DNA of 53,307 bases from an uncultured Eubacteriales bacterium (GTDB lineage Bacteria; Bacillota; Clostridia; Lachnospirales; Lachnospiraceae). The notes beneath the pieces were generated by a model. It was not told the origin of the DNA. It saw only the letters and a program-made list of their open reading frames with translations, and did not search any database. Positions 37,880 to 46,835 of the stretch are shown here, in pieces. Made by a program: the position numbers and the translations under genes. The stretch covers positions 1 to 53,307 of the forward strand of contig ONEC01000037.1 of the NCBI GenBank assembly GCA_900316715.1. Direction: 5' to 3'. Position 1 is the stretch's first letter. Every line of letters begins with the position of its first letter.

Positions 37880-38728
37880 TTATCCTTTTAATCCCGCTGT
37901 TGTTACACCTGTAACGAAATACTTCTGCATAAATCCGAACATTATGATCACCGGAACTAATGAGATAATCGAACCGGCCATTATCAGGCCATACTCCGAA
38001 GAATACTGTCCTATAAACATTTTCAGTCCAAGCTGGATAGTTTTCTTCTCTTCGGACTTCAAATAAATGAGTGGTCCGAGGTAATCATTCCAGGTATTTA
38101 CGAAAGTAATGATTATAAGTGTTGATAACGCAGGTTTGGAAAGAGGAAGCATAATCTTAAGATATATATTATACTCGCTCATTCCGTCAATTCTTGCAGC
38201 TTCACAAAGATCGCTCGGGATTCCTTCATAGAACTGTTTCATAAGGAACACACCGAATGCCGAGAATGCCTGAAGACATATCATGGCAAGCAGCTTATCG
38301 TTAAGACCCATCTTACGCATCATTATAAACTGCGGAACCATGTATACCTGCCATGGCAATGCAATTGTTGCGATGTATGCGAGGAATAAAGCTTTCTTGT
38401 GCTTAAACTCAATCTTTGCGAAAGAATATGCGGCAAAACTTGAAGTAACAAGCTGAAACAGTGTAACTACGATAGTAAGGATAACCGTATTTGTTACAAA
38501 CTTCAACATAGGTATCTTTGTCCAGATATCTACATAATTACTCCATCTCGGCTTTGCCGGAATCCATCTGAACGGATTCATCATGAATACTTCTCTGTCT
38601 GATTTTATAGAAGCAGATAACATCCATAAGAAAGGAAGGATCATGATTGCTGTCATTATTATAAGGATCGTATATACTACGACCTTAGTGATTATATAAT
38701 TGTTTCGTATAGAACTCTTTTTACGCAT
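37880..38728 (-). CDS. CUT1 sugar ABC transporter permease 2 (MalG-like)
   Basis: About 282 residues with six membrane helices. The EAA loop that contacts the ATPase reads EAARIDGMSEYNIYLKIMLP (roughly 185-204). The C-terminal YFVTGVTTAGLKG is typical of MalG-type permeases. Of two close ATGs I chose the second, nine bases after GGAG. It pairs with the permease and solute-binding lipoprotein upstream. No ATPase gene is in the locus, so a shared MsmK/MsmX-type ATPase is inferred. Confidence 0.94.
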   Translation of the reverse strand: MRKKSSIRNNYIITKVVVYTILIIMTAIMILPFLWMLSASIKSDREVFMMNPFRWIPAKPRWSNYVDIWTKIPMLKFVTNTVILTIVVTLFQLVTSSFAAYSFAKIEFKHKKALFLAYIATIALPWQVYMVPQFIMMRKMGLNDKLLAMICLQAFSAFGVFLMKQFYEGIPSDLCEAARIDGMSEYNIYLKIMLPLSKPALSTLIIITFVNTWNDYLGPLIYLKSEEKKTIQLGLKMFIGQYSSEYGLIMAGSIISLVPVIIMFGFMQKYFVTGVTTAGLKG

Positions 38729-38749
38729 AATCATCTTCTCCTTTCCTCT

Positions 38750-39799
38750 TTATTCGTCTACCTTCTTCTCATATTTGAACTGTATAAGCGTAACAGTGAG
38801 AACTATTACGAACAGTACCATTGCTATCGCACTTGAATAACCGAGATCCCAGTAGTTAAATGCGTTCTGGTAAATGTAATATACAAGAACCGTTGCCGAT
38901 GTACTGAGCTTTCCGTCTCCGCCTCCGGCGAGCATTACCGCGATATCGTAAACCTTGAAACAGTTGATTGTAAGCATTACAAGTACGAAGAATGTAGTTG
39001 CACGAAGCTGTGGCAGTGTAATATATATGAATCTCTGCCAAGCATTTGCGCCATCAAGATTTGCAGCCTCATAAAGTTCAGGGGATATTCCCTGAAGACC
39101 TGCAAGATATATCAGCATGTAGTAACCCATGTACTTCCAAACGCTGAAAAGTATAAATGTAAGAAGTACCAGACTTCCGCTGAACCATTTCGGAAGATTA
39201 TTCTGATCAACTCCGAATACGGTAAGAAGCAGATAATTGATAGGTCCCTTAGACGGATGGAAGATCATGCTCCATACCGATGTTATAGCTACAAGTGAAG
39301 CTACATAAGGGAAGAATGCTACGGTTCTGAAGAATCCTCTTCCGACAACTCTCTGATTAAGAACTATGGCAAGTCCGAGAGAAGCTGCCATGGTAAGCGG
39401 TACAGTACCGATAACATATATAAGTGTATTCTTTAAGGCCGCCCAAAAGAATGTATCTGTTGCCAGCTTTGTGAAATTATTGATTCCGTTAAATGTTGCT
39501 TCATTGTTACCGTCCCATTTCATGAAGGCAAGTGCAAAAGCAAATACGATCGGAACAAGAGTAAATACACAAAAGCCTATAAAATTCGGTGCTATGAATG
39601 AATAAGCAATCAGATTTCTTTTTTCTGCCCGGCTTAATATTTTATTATTCTTTATCATATTTATCTTGATGTTCAACTTATTCTGTCGTTTCAGCAGTTT
39701 TTGCAAGTCAACTTCCTGCTTTTCGGAAGCAATCAACTTATTGACTTCCTCCAACTCTCTTTCAAGCGCATTTATTTTCGCTCTTTTTTTCTCATCCAT
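38750..39799 (-). CDS. CUT1 sugar ABC transporter permease 1 (MalF-like)
   Basis: The protein begins MDEKKRAKINALEREL with a charged, coiled-coil-like cytoplasmic head of about 60 residues, longer than usual for the family. Six membrane helices follow, with the EAA loop ELYEAANLDGANAWQRFIYITLP. An upstream in-frame start at 39859 is rejected because that stretch is a GC-rich hairpin. It forms the translocation pore together with the gene at 37880-38728. Confidence 0.93.
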   Translation of the reverse strand: MDEKKRAKINALERELEEVNKLIASEKQEVDLQKLLKRQNKLNIKINMIKNNKILSRAEKRNLIAYSFIAPNFIGFCVFTLVPIVFAFALAFMKWDGNNEATFNGINNFTKLATDTFFWAALKNTLIYVIGTVPLTMAASLGLAIVLNQRVVGRGFFRTVAFFPYVASLVAITSVWSMIFHPSKGPINYLLLTVFGVDQNNLPKWFSGSLVLLTFILFSVWKYMGYYMLIYLAGLQGISPELYEAANLDGANAWQRFIYITLPQLRATTFFVLVMLTINCFKVYDIAVMLAGGGDGKLSTSATVLVYYIYQNAFNYWDLGYSSAIAMVLFVIVLTVTLIQFKYEKKVDE

Positions 39800-39829
39800 A
39801 ATACACCCTGACCTTTCATCTGATGATCG

Positions 39830-39851
39830 GGGACCGGTATGGCCCGGTCCC
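39830..39851 (-). other. Hairpin between the solute-binding protein and permease genes
   Basis: A stem GGGACCGG/CCGGTCCC with a six-base loop lies just after the solute-binding protein stop and has no T run. Such hairpins often protect the 3' end of the abundant binding-protein mRNA and so give differential expression within one operon. Confidence 0.65.
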
Positions 39852-39879
39852 GACCTCATAAAAGCTTATTATTATATTT

Positions 39880-41253
39880 TTACTGTCCGAGAATCTTTCC
39901 GACCTCGTCATTCATTGCCTGGATACCTTCATCAATAGTCATTTCTCTGTTCATGATTGCCTTATGATAAGTATCAAGTACATCGTTGATCTCAGAAACG
40001 TTCTCTGCATAAGGAACTTCGAGATAAAGATTTGAAACCTTTAAAGCTTCCTTACTTTCAGCATCTGAAGGGAATCCGTCAAGTCCGCAGATGATATCGA
40101 GAGCTTCGTCTGTCATAAGTGCAGGGAAGTTACCTGTTCCTGCCATAACCTTTGCTCCCTCTTCTCCTGATACCCACTGTACAAAGTCAAATGCTGCATC
40201 CTTCTTTGTAGAAACGCTTGTTACAGCAAGACCTGTGATTGTACCGAGTGTAGAACCCGGCTCAACACCTTCTGCATGAGGATACTTAACCATTCCCCAG
40301 TTACCGCAAAGGCTTGAATCATACTCGCCGCTCTGAATATTGGAGATCAAAGTTGAGATAAACCATGAACCCATGTTAAGCATAGCTACGTCACCGCCTG
40401 AGAAAGCTGCTGAATAGTGAAGACCTTCAGCACTGAGATCTGCATAGTTTCTGCAGATGTGATCATCTTCCTGCTTTAATACCATCTCGTAATAAGGCTT
40501 GAAGAAATCATACTTGCCGCTGAGAATGTTGTGCTTTCCGTCAAGAACACCGAAGAGCTGAACAGCACTTCTCCATGTGTGATAATGAGTACCGTAAACC
40601 TGCTGACCGAATGTATCATCAGCAACCTGTCTTGCGAGCTCATCATACTGCTCAAATGTCATATCGTTTGTAGGATAGCTGACACCTGCTGCATCAAAAA
40701 TGTCCTTGTTGTAGAAAATTACCCAGAAGTCATTTCTGAATGGAAGCTCATAGAGACTTCCGTTTACAGAGATCTGGCTGTCAACACCGCCGTACTGGCT
40801 TAAGTCTATACCTGCTTTGCTGATATAGTCATCAAGCGGTTCAAGAGTATTCTTGGATACAAGTGTTGCATAACCCGGAACATCCTTAACAGTAACAACA
40901 TCGAATTCCGATCCGCTTCCCGAAAGCTCTGTTGCAAGGACTGTCATGTAATCCGTAGATCCGAGATCGACCATCTCGATTTTTACATTAGGATGTGATT
41001 CTTCGTATGCTTCCTGAAGAGCGATCCAATATGGAGTAGCATCTTTATCCCAGATAGCCCACTTAAGTGTTACATCTTCTCCTGCGCTTTCGGTAGTAGG
41101 AGTCTCATCTCCGCCACCCTGTGTTGCTGCTTCCGTAGTTGCAGGTGCTGTTGTATCCTTTCCGGAATCACCCGATCCCGAACCGCCGCATCCTGCAAGT
41201 AACCCCGTAACCATAGTTACAGCCAGTAAGGAACTTAATAATTTTTTCCTCAT
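39880..41253 (-). CDS. CUT1 ABC transporter sugar-binding lipoprotein
   Basis: This extracellular binding protein delivers an oligosaccharide to the permeases. The signal peptide MRKKLLSSLLAVTMVTG ends in the lipobox LAGC (Cys22), then a Thr/Ala/Gly-rich linker to about residue 60 and a family 1 solute-binding domain (LKWAIWDKDATPYW ... FRNDFWVIFYNKDIFDAAG ... MLNMGSWFIS). The start is the ATG of MRKKLL because GGGAGG lies ten bases upstream; an earlier in-frame ATG is made of the ribosome binding site itself. It is the first gene after the divergent control region. From its neighbours the ligand is probably a uronic-acid-containing oligosaccharide. Confidence 0.94.
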   Translation of the reverse strand: MRKKLLSSLLAVTMVTGLLAGCGGSGSGDSGKDTTAPATTEAATQGGGDETPTTESAGEDVTLKWAIWDKDATPYWIALQEAYEESHPNVKIEMVDLGSTDYMTVLATELSGSGSEFDVVTVKDVPGYATLVSKNTLEPLDDYISKAGIDLSQYGGVDSQISVNGSLYELPFRNDFWVIFYNKDIFDAAGVSYPTNDMTFEQYDELARQVADDTFGQQVYGTHYHTWRSAVQLFGVLDGKHNILSGKYDFFKPYYEMVLKQEDDHICRNYADLSAEGLHYSAAFSGGDVAMLNMGSWFISTLISNIQSGEYDSSLCGNWGMVKYPHAEGVEPGSTLGTITGLAVTSVSTKKDAAFDFVQWVSGEEGAKVMAGTGNFPALMTDEALDIICGLDGFPSDAESKEALKVSNLYLEVPYAENVSEINDVLDTYHKAIMNREMTIDEGIQAMNDEVGKILGQ

Positions 41254-41287
41254 CCCTTTTTTACCTCCCATTTGTTAATGTTGAATA

Positions 41288-41401
41288 GTAAACGGCCTAT
41301 TAATATGTGATTTTAGTATAGTTTTTTATGTAAATGTTATAAATGAAATTTATTACTTTTTTATTCAATATTTCTTCAAATGTTGTAAACGGCCAATTAA
41401 A
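41288..41401. repeat. Pair of direct repeats GTAAACGGCCWATTAA in the divergent control region
   Basis: GTAAACGGCC followed by T or A and ATTAA occurs at 41288-41303 and again at 41385-41400, in the same orientation and 97 bases apart (about nine helical turns). The first copy lies between the binding-protein promoter and its start codon, the second upstream of it. The left half of the second copy resembles half of a catabolite-responsive element. This spacing suits a regulator that bridges two sites or blocks elongation. Confidence 0.55.
41315..41320 (-). promoter_or_regulatory. Candidate -10 box for the binding-protein operon
   Basis: On the minus strand TATACT lies about 60 bases before the binding-protein start codon. 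The hexamer 17 bases upstream (TTTATA) is a poor -35, which fits an activator-dependent promoter. Confidence 0.4.
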
Positions 41402-41404
41402 TTT

Positions 41405-41440
41405 TGCACTATTTTATGATTTATGCACTATTTTACGATT
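41405..41440. repeat. Tandem 17-base direct repeat, likely operator of the YesN-type regulator
   Basis: TGCACTATTTTATGATT (41405-41421) and TGCACTATTTTACGATT (41424-41440) differ at one base and recur with a period of 19. AraC-type DNA-binding domains commonly recognise direct half-sites about two helical turns apart. The pair ends 40 bases upstream of the kinase gene's -10 box, an activator position. Confidence 0.6.
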
Positions 41441-41476
41441 ACATACATTTTCAAGTCTTTTATATTTAATTTTATG

Positions 41477-41485
41477 TGATAAAAT
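41477..41485 (+). promoter_or_regulatory. Candidate extended -10 promoter of the YesM/YesN-heparinase operon
   Basis: TG-A-TAAAAT forms an extended -10 about 60 bases before the kinase start. No good -35 is seen, and the tandem direct repeat lies upstream. Confidence 0.45.
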
Positions 41486-41544
41486 TATAAGGAAAGATGC
41501 ACAAAGAATGTAGTTTTTGATCATTGGGGTAAGTGGTTTTAGAA

Positions 41545-43356
41545 ATGGATATCATACGTTTTAAATTATCGGGTATACGTTTTCGTATACTGATCATTAC
41601 CATATCCACTGTTTTTTGTATCAGTATAGCAATCCTTTTTGTCAGTTATCAGACGGTTTCTCAAAATCTTCTGAATAACATGATACAGTCTTCGGAAACA
41701 AAGGTTTCTTTTTTGTGTAATTCCATCAATTCAAATATAAATAATGTAAAGAATTTTATCAGCACCTGCAGAGCAAACAGAAAGATCATGTCCTTTGCCA
41801 TGGAAAACCTTACACATTCCAGCAAGGTCAAAAGAGAGGCACATGATTTTATATTTGAGAATTATCGTGCCAATAAGGGCATAGCCCAGAATCTTGTCAG
41901 AGTTGTTGTTATAGGAAATGAAAGAGATGACATCATACAGATCGTCGAAGCAACCAACTCCTCTACTTTTGTTTCTGCGGAAAGTGTCACTTCTCTTCCG
42001 TATTTCAGTAAACTTACCGATAATAATGAATCTGTCGGTATACTATCCGATCCTTTCTTTACAACCAAGAAGGTTTCCATGATACCCATGGCCGATCCTA
42101 TCTATCATCCGTTCGAAGATAAGATCATAGGCTATGTATTTACCGAACTTTCCACAACTACCATAACGGATCCCATTATAGAAAACATACCGGAAGGCAG
42201 CACCGACTTATATTTCCGTATAGATAATCATTTATATAAATATAGTAACAACGCTCTTGAACCTTGCAGAGATTCATTTACACTTATAGATGACATGGGG
42301 CAATATGCATTAAACGATAAAACCAAGATTACCCGCATGTATAATAACGAAACATCGGAGATAGTCTTCCTTATATCAAGGCCTCTCGAAATAGACGGCT
42401 GGTATATCACAGAATGCGTCAGCACCGACGTCTATTCGAAAACCATGCAGAAATCCTTCAAAAACACATTTATAATGATCCTTCTGGCAGCTTTGTTCAT
42501 AACCGTGGTATTGTACCTGTTTTTGTATCATACCGTATCGGTACCTGTTTCCAAGCTTCAGAAACGTATCAAAAAGATCGAGAAGGGTGATTTTTCACGA
42601 GATCCTTCCACCGAATGGAATCACGAACTCGGTGATATAGGAAGAACCATCAACAATCTTTCCGAAACCGTTCAGACCATGGTGGAGCAAAAGGTCGAAG
42701 ACGAAAAGAAGAAGAACGAATATGAATATAAGATGCTCCAAAGCCAGATAAATCCGCATTTCCTGTATAACACCCTCAATTCCATCAAATGGATGGCAAC
42801 CATACAGAATGCGCCGGGAATAGCAGAAATGACCACTGCCCTTTCCCGACTTATGAAGAGTGTTTCAAAGGGTACGAAAAGCACGATATCCATTAAAAGA
42901 GAGCTTGAACTTGTAAAGGATTACTTCACTATCCAGAAATACCGTTACGGAGGAATAATCACTCTGGAGATAGAGAATGACGATCCCGAACTTCTGTCCT
43001 GTGAGATCCTCAAATTCTCTCTTCAGCCTATAGTGGAAAATGCCATATTCCACGGCATTGAACCGAAGGGCACCGCAGGAAAGATAACCATACATATATA
43101 TTCCGATGAGGTGAACGATGTACATATCGATGTTACCGACGACGGAATCGGAATGGACGAAGAAACCATGATAAAGGTTCTGAATGAACCGAGTGAAACC
43201 GCCGTATTCTTCAAGGAAATCGGAATCAATAATGTAAACAAGCGAATTCAGTATAATTACGGTGAAAAATACGGACTTTTCATTAAAAGCGAAGTCGGTG
43301 AATATACTACGGTAACCGTATTATTACCGAATAAAAAATGTGAGGACGAATTATGA
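41545..43356 (+). CDS. Sensor histidine kinase, YesM/LytS-like
   Basis: About 603 residues: helix 1 (about 14-36), an external dCache-like sensing domain (about 37-305), helix 2 (about 309-331), HAMP (about 332-385), then the His_kinase region with QSQINPHFLYNTLNSIKW (His405) and an HATPase domain (VENAIFHGIEPK, DDGIGM). The start could be a GTG four codons earlier; the ATG behind AAGTGG is my choice. Its end overlaps the regulator by four bases (ATGA). YesM kinases control neighbouring sugar importers; this one presumably senses the oligosaccharide or its loaded binding protein. Confidence 0.93.
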   Translation: MDIIRFKLSGIRFRILIITISTVFCISIAILFVSYQTVSQNLLNNMIQSSETKVSFLCNSINSNINNVKNFISTCRANRKIMSFAMENLTHSSKVKREAHDFIFENYRANKGIAQNLVRVVVIGNERDDIIQIVEATNSSTFVSAESVTSLPYFSKLTDNNESVGILSDPFFTTKKVSMIPMADPIYHPFEDKIIGYVFTELSTTTITDPIIENIPEGSTDLYFRIDNHLYKYSNNALEPCRDSFTLIDDMGQYALNDKTKITRMYNNETSEIVFLISRPLEIDGWYITECVSTDVYSKTMQKSFKNTFIMILLAALFITVVLYLFLYHTVSVPVSKLQKRIKKIEKGDFSRDPSTEWNHELGDIGRTINNLSETVQTMVEQKVEDEKKKNEYEYKMLQSQINPHFLYNTLNSIKWMATIQNAPGIAEMTTALSRLMKSVSKGTKSTISIKRELELVKDYFTIQKYRYGGIITLEIENDDPELLSCEILKFSLQPIVENAIFHGIEPKGTAGKITIHIYSDEVNDVHIDVTDDGIGMDEETMIKVLNEPSETAVFFKEIGINNVNKRIQYNYGEKYGLFIKSEVGEYTTVTVLLPNKKCEDEL

Positions 43357-44966
43357 TCAAAGTTTTAATTGCCGATGACGAACCCCTCGTACAGGCAGGA
43401 ATCAAATCAATGATTAATTGGAGCGATCTTGACATGAGTATAGTCGGAACCGCTTCAAACGGTTCGATTGCCTATAATATGATAGATGAACTGCATCCCG
43501 ATATTATCATAACCGACATAAAAATGCCTGTTATGAGCGGTCTTGAGCTGGCAAAAAAATGTCATGAAGAAAAAAGGGATCTGCCTATCTTCATCTTTCT
43601 TACAAGTTTTGAGGATTTCCAGTTTGTTAAAGAAGCCATGACCTACAGAGTAAACGACTATCTGATCAAGCTCGAACTGACACCCGAGGCTCTTACAGAA
43701 AGTCTGAATCTGGCAGTGTCGCGTCTTCAGGAAATACAGAAGAAATATAATACCGTGGAAAGATCCACTGTAGACAGTTTATATCTTATGAAGGATCAGT
43801 TCTTTACAAGGCTCCTGCTTAACCTCTTCGAATCAAATGTTCAGTTTGAAGCCCAGCGGGATAATCTGCGCATTGATTTTGATTACGACGCATTTGCCGT
43901 AGGATATCTCACCATAAACAGTGATAAGATGGATACCATGGATTCCGATAAGATCCTTAACCTGTATACAAGCAGCATGCAGGTCGTAACAGAACTTATA
44001 TCCAAGTACGTTCCGTGCCATGTTATCGCAAAGGAGGTCAATTGTCTTAATATAATCTTCTTCCTTAAGGGAATGGAGCCCGAATCTTATAAGAGCATAA
44101 TAGAAAATGCACTGAATCATGTATCTGTTATGTTATATAACTATTATAACGTTAATATATCCGTAGCTATAGGATCCATAGTTTCATCTCCGCTGCAGAT
44201 ATCCACCTCTTATCAGGATGCCAAGCAGGTATCTTCATATCTGGATAAAGACCATAAGATACTGTTCTTTGACGAGATGTCGGATATGAAAACATTTACA
44301 AATGTATTCAACCTGTCTCTCTTCAAGGAAGATATCAGAAAGGCATATATAGAATATGACAAAGAGGCTCTTCGGGATATATTCAATTCCATCATAGAGC
44401 TTTTCAACGGTCAGACACCGCATTTTATACAGGCTCTTGATGCCGCAAGCAGTGTTCTCTATATGTCTCTGTCACTTCTGAATAACGGTGAGCAGGTAGT
44501 CACCTCGATATTCTCGGATAATCCGAACGGTTACCGTTCCCTGTACGAACTTACAACCGTGGAACAGATCATGCAGTGGCTTGAGGTTCTGCGAGACGGT
44601 CTGTGCGAGACTCTCGAGTCACAGAACAAGAGCCATAAGAATCACATAGTGGAAAATGTAAAGAAATACGTTAAAGAACATATTAACGAAAAGCTGTCAC
44701 TGAACGCAGTATCCGAGATATTCAACATCAGTCCGAACTATCTGAGTGTACTCTTCTCGAAATTTAACGATGTCGGATTTACGGATTATATAAATCAATG
44801 CAAGATTGAAGTTGCGGAAAGAATGCTTATGGAAGGTGACTATAAGATATACGAAATATCGGATAAGCTCGGTTTCGAAAGTGCCTTTTACTTCAGCCGG
44901 GTATTTAAAAAAGTAACCGGTGTTTCTCCGCGCAATTACGTATCAGGTAATGCCAACATAAAATAG
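43353..44966 (+). CDS. Response regulator with AraC-type DNA-binding domain, YesN-like
   Basis: The 537-residue protein has a receiver domain (about 1-120: IADDEPLVQAGI, phosphoacceptor Asp55 in ITDIKMP), a long central region (about 130-420) and two C-terminal helix-turn-helix units (about 430-530) with LSLNAVSEIFNISPNYLSVLF and the AraC signature KIYEISDKLGFESAFYFSRVF. It is coupled to the kinase by a four-base overlap. Likely targets are the direct repeats in the divergent region at 41.3-41.5 kb. Confidence 0.94.
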   Translation: MIKVLIADDEPLVQAGIKSMINWSDLDMSIVGTASNGSIAYNMIDELHPDIIITDIKMPVMSGLELAKKCHEEKRDLPIFIFLTSFEDFQFVKEAMTYRVNDYLIKLELTPEALTESLNLAVSRLQEIQKKYNTVERSTVDSLYLMKDQFFTRLLLNLFESNVQFEAQRDNLRIDFDYDAFAVGYLTINSDKMDTMDSDKILNLYTSSMQVVTELISKYVPCHVIAKEVNCLNIIFFLKGMEPESYKSIIENALNHVSVMLYNYYNVNISVAIGSIVSSPLQISTSYQDAKQVSSYLDKDHKILFFDEMSDMKTFTNVFNLSLFKEDIRKAYIEYDKEALRDIFNSIIELFNGQTPHFIQALDAASSVLYMSLSLLNNGEQVVTSIFSDNPNGYRSLYELTTVEQIMQWLEVLRDGLCETLESQNKSHKNHIVENVKKYVKEHINEKLSLNAVSEIFNISPNYLSVLFSKFNDVGFTDYINQCKIEVAERMLMEGDYKIYEISDKLGFESAFYFSRVFKKVTGVSPRNYVSGNANIK

Positions 44967-44986
44967 ACTTGTTCCGGAGGTTCTCC

Positions 44987-46819
44987 ATGTTTAAAGAATT
45001 ATCGCAAAACTATAATAAAGATTTCCTCGAATTTCATCCTTATCCGACCATATCAGAACGTGATCTCTGGTCCTCTGTGGATGAAACCTGGTCAAAGAAA
45101 AGCATAAGTCTGGCCGAGTCATATCTGGATTATAAATTTCCTGCACTGTCAGCCACGGACTTCATGGACTTTACAAGAACCGGAAACCGGATACGTTATG
45201 AAGACATATACTTTACAAAAAGATATGCCCTGTCTGCCCTTGTTCTGGCCGAATGCGCAGAGAACAGCGGACGTTTTACGGATGGCATCGTAAACGGAAT
45301 ATTTTCCATATGCGAAGAAAGCGCATGGTGCCTTCCGCCTCACAACAGTTATATAAGAGACACTCCACAGCTTCCGCTGCCGGATATCACTCATCCGGTG
45401 CTGGATCTTTTTGCGTGTGAAACCGCAGCCGTTCTTGCAACGGCTTCATATCTTCTATCCGATAAGTTAAATGAGATCAGTCCTTTTATAACATCCCGGA
45501 TTGATTACGAACTGGAAAGAAGAATATATACTCCATATCTGAATACTCATTTCTGGTGGATGGGAAACGGCAAAGAGCCTATGAATAACTGGACGATCTG
45601 GTGTACTCAGAATGTCCTCATAGCTTCTTTTCTTAACAGTAAAGACAGCGATTATCTGAAAAAGGCTTTTATGAAAGCCTGCATAAGTATAGACTATTTT
45701 CTTGATGAATACGGAGAAGACGGATGCTGCGACGAAGGTGCGCAGTACTACCGCCATGCGGGACTGTGCCTGTTCGGAGCTCTTGAAGTTCTGAATGCTG
45801 TTACCGACGGCCACTTCAAAGGTCTGTATGATGAAGCGATCGTAAAGAATATTGCGTCATATATTATGAATGCTCATGTTCAGGGGGAATATTATGTGAA
45901 TTTCGCAGACTGCTCTCCTGTGGCGGGAAGATCCGGGATTAGAGAATACCTCTTTGCCAAAAGAACCGGAAATCCGGAAATGATGCAATACGCAGTCGAG
46001 GATTTTATAGAAGGTTCGGATAATACTCTTCTGCTTCCTAAGGAAAGCAATCTGTATTATCGTCTTCAAAATGCATTTAATGTTAAAGAGGTAAGAGATC
46101 TTCATAAAAAAGACCAGTCTGCGATAACCTATCGTGACATATACTATCCGAGTGTCGGACTGTTCATATCACGTGACAGTAATCTGTATCTTGCAGTTAA
46201 GGCCGGTGATAATGCCGACAGCCATAATCATAATGATACCGGAAGTATAACAGTTTATAAAAACGGCAAACCCTTGCTTATTGATGTAGGAGTTGAGAAT
46301 TATACCAAGAAAACTTTTTCTCCGGAAAGATATGATATATGGACCATGCAATCGGCATATCATAACCTGCCGACCATAAACGGTTTCATGCAAAAAGACG
46401 GAACCGAATACCGTGCAACAGATGTAGATTACTCATTCGGTACAAGTGAAAGCCGGATAAGTATGGAGCTTTCCCACGCATATCCGGATGAAGCCGGAAT
46501 CACTTCTTATATAAGAAATGCCCGGCTTCTAAAAGGAAATGAAATTGTGATTGAAGATTTATATATTTATTCCGATACCGATAGATCGGAAGCTGTACTC
46601 AGTCTTATGACATACGAACCGGTTATCGTTAACGAAGATACGGATAAGCTCATAATAAATGTCGGAAGTCTCGGAACGCTTTCTATTGAAGGGGTTTGTC
46701 TTCTGGACGTAGAAGCAATTCCGATAACCGACTCACGTCTCAGCATATGCTGGAAACATGATATTTACAGAACCCGTCTCTCCGTAAAAGATAAGAGATC
46801 CGTAATTCATATATCATGA
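44987..46819 (+). CDS. Heparinase II/III-family protein (cytoplasmic polysaccharide lyase or related)
   Basis: This 610-residue protein has no signal peptide. An (alpha/alpha) toroid region (about 1-370) contains NNWTIWCTQN (200-209) and GAQYYRHAG (251-259), followed by a beta-sandwich (about 380-610) with NADSHNHNDTGSITVYKNG (His413, His415), the core of the Hepar_II_III domain. Catalytic Asn/His/Tyr of the family would lie in these segments. Acting in the cytoplasm, it would cleave imported oligosaccharides and leave an unsaturated uronic acid for GH88. It starts at the ATG six bases after CCGGAGG and is co-directional with YesM/YesN. The exact lyase family and substrate (heparosan, hyaluronan, chondroitin or another) cannot be read here. 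Confidence 0.85.
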   Translation: MFKELSQNYNKDFLEFHPYPTISERDLWSSVDETWSKKSISLAESYLDYKFPALSATDFMDFTRTGNRIRYEDIYFTKRYALSALVLAECAENSGRFTDGIVNGIFSICEESAWCLPPHNSYIRDTPQLPLPDITHPVLDLFACETAAVLATASYLLSDKLNEISPFITSRIDYELERRIYTPYLNTHFWWMGNGKEPMNNWTIWCTQNVLIASFLNSKDSDYLKKAFMKACISIDYFLDEYGEDGCCDEGAQYYRHAGLCLFGALEVLNAVTDGHFKGLYDEAIVKNIASYIMNAHVQGEYYVNFADCSPVAGRSGIREYLFAKRTGNPEMMQYAVEDFIEGSDNTLLLPKESNLYYRLQNAFNVKEVRDLHKKDQSAITYRDIYYPSVGLFISRDSNLYLAVKAGDNADSHNHNDTGSITVYKNGKPLLIDVGVENYTKKTFSPERYDIWTMQSAYHNLPTINGFMQKDGTEYRATDVDYSFGTSESRISMELSHAYPDEAGITSYIRNARLLKGNEIVIEDLYIYSDTDRSEAVLSLMTYEPVIVNEDTDKLIINVGSLGTLSIEGVCLLDVEAIPITDSRLSICWKHDIYRTRLSVKDKRSVIHIS

Positions 46820-46835
46820 CGAAGTAATCTGCTTC

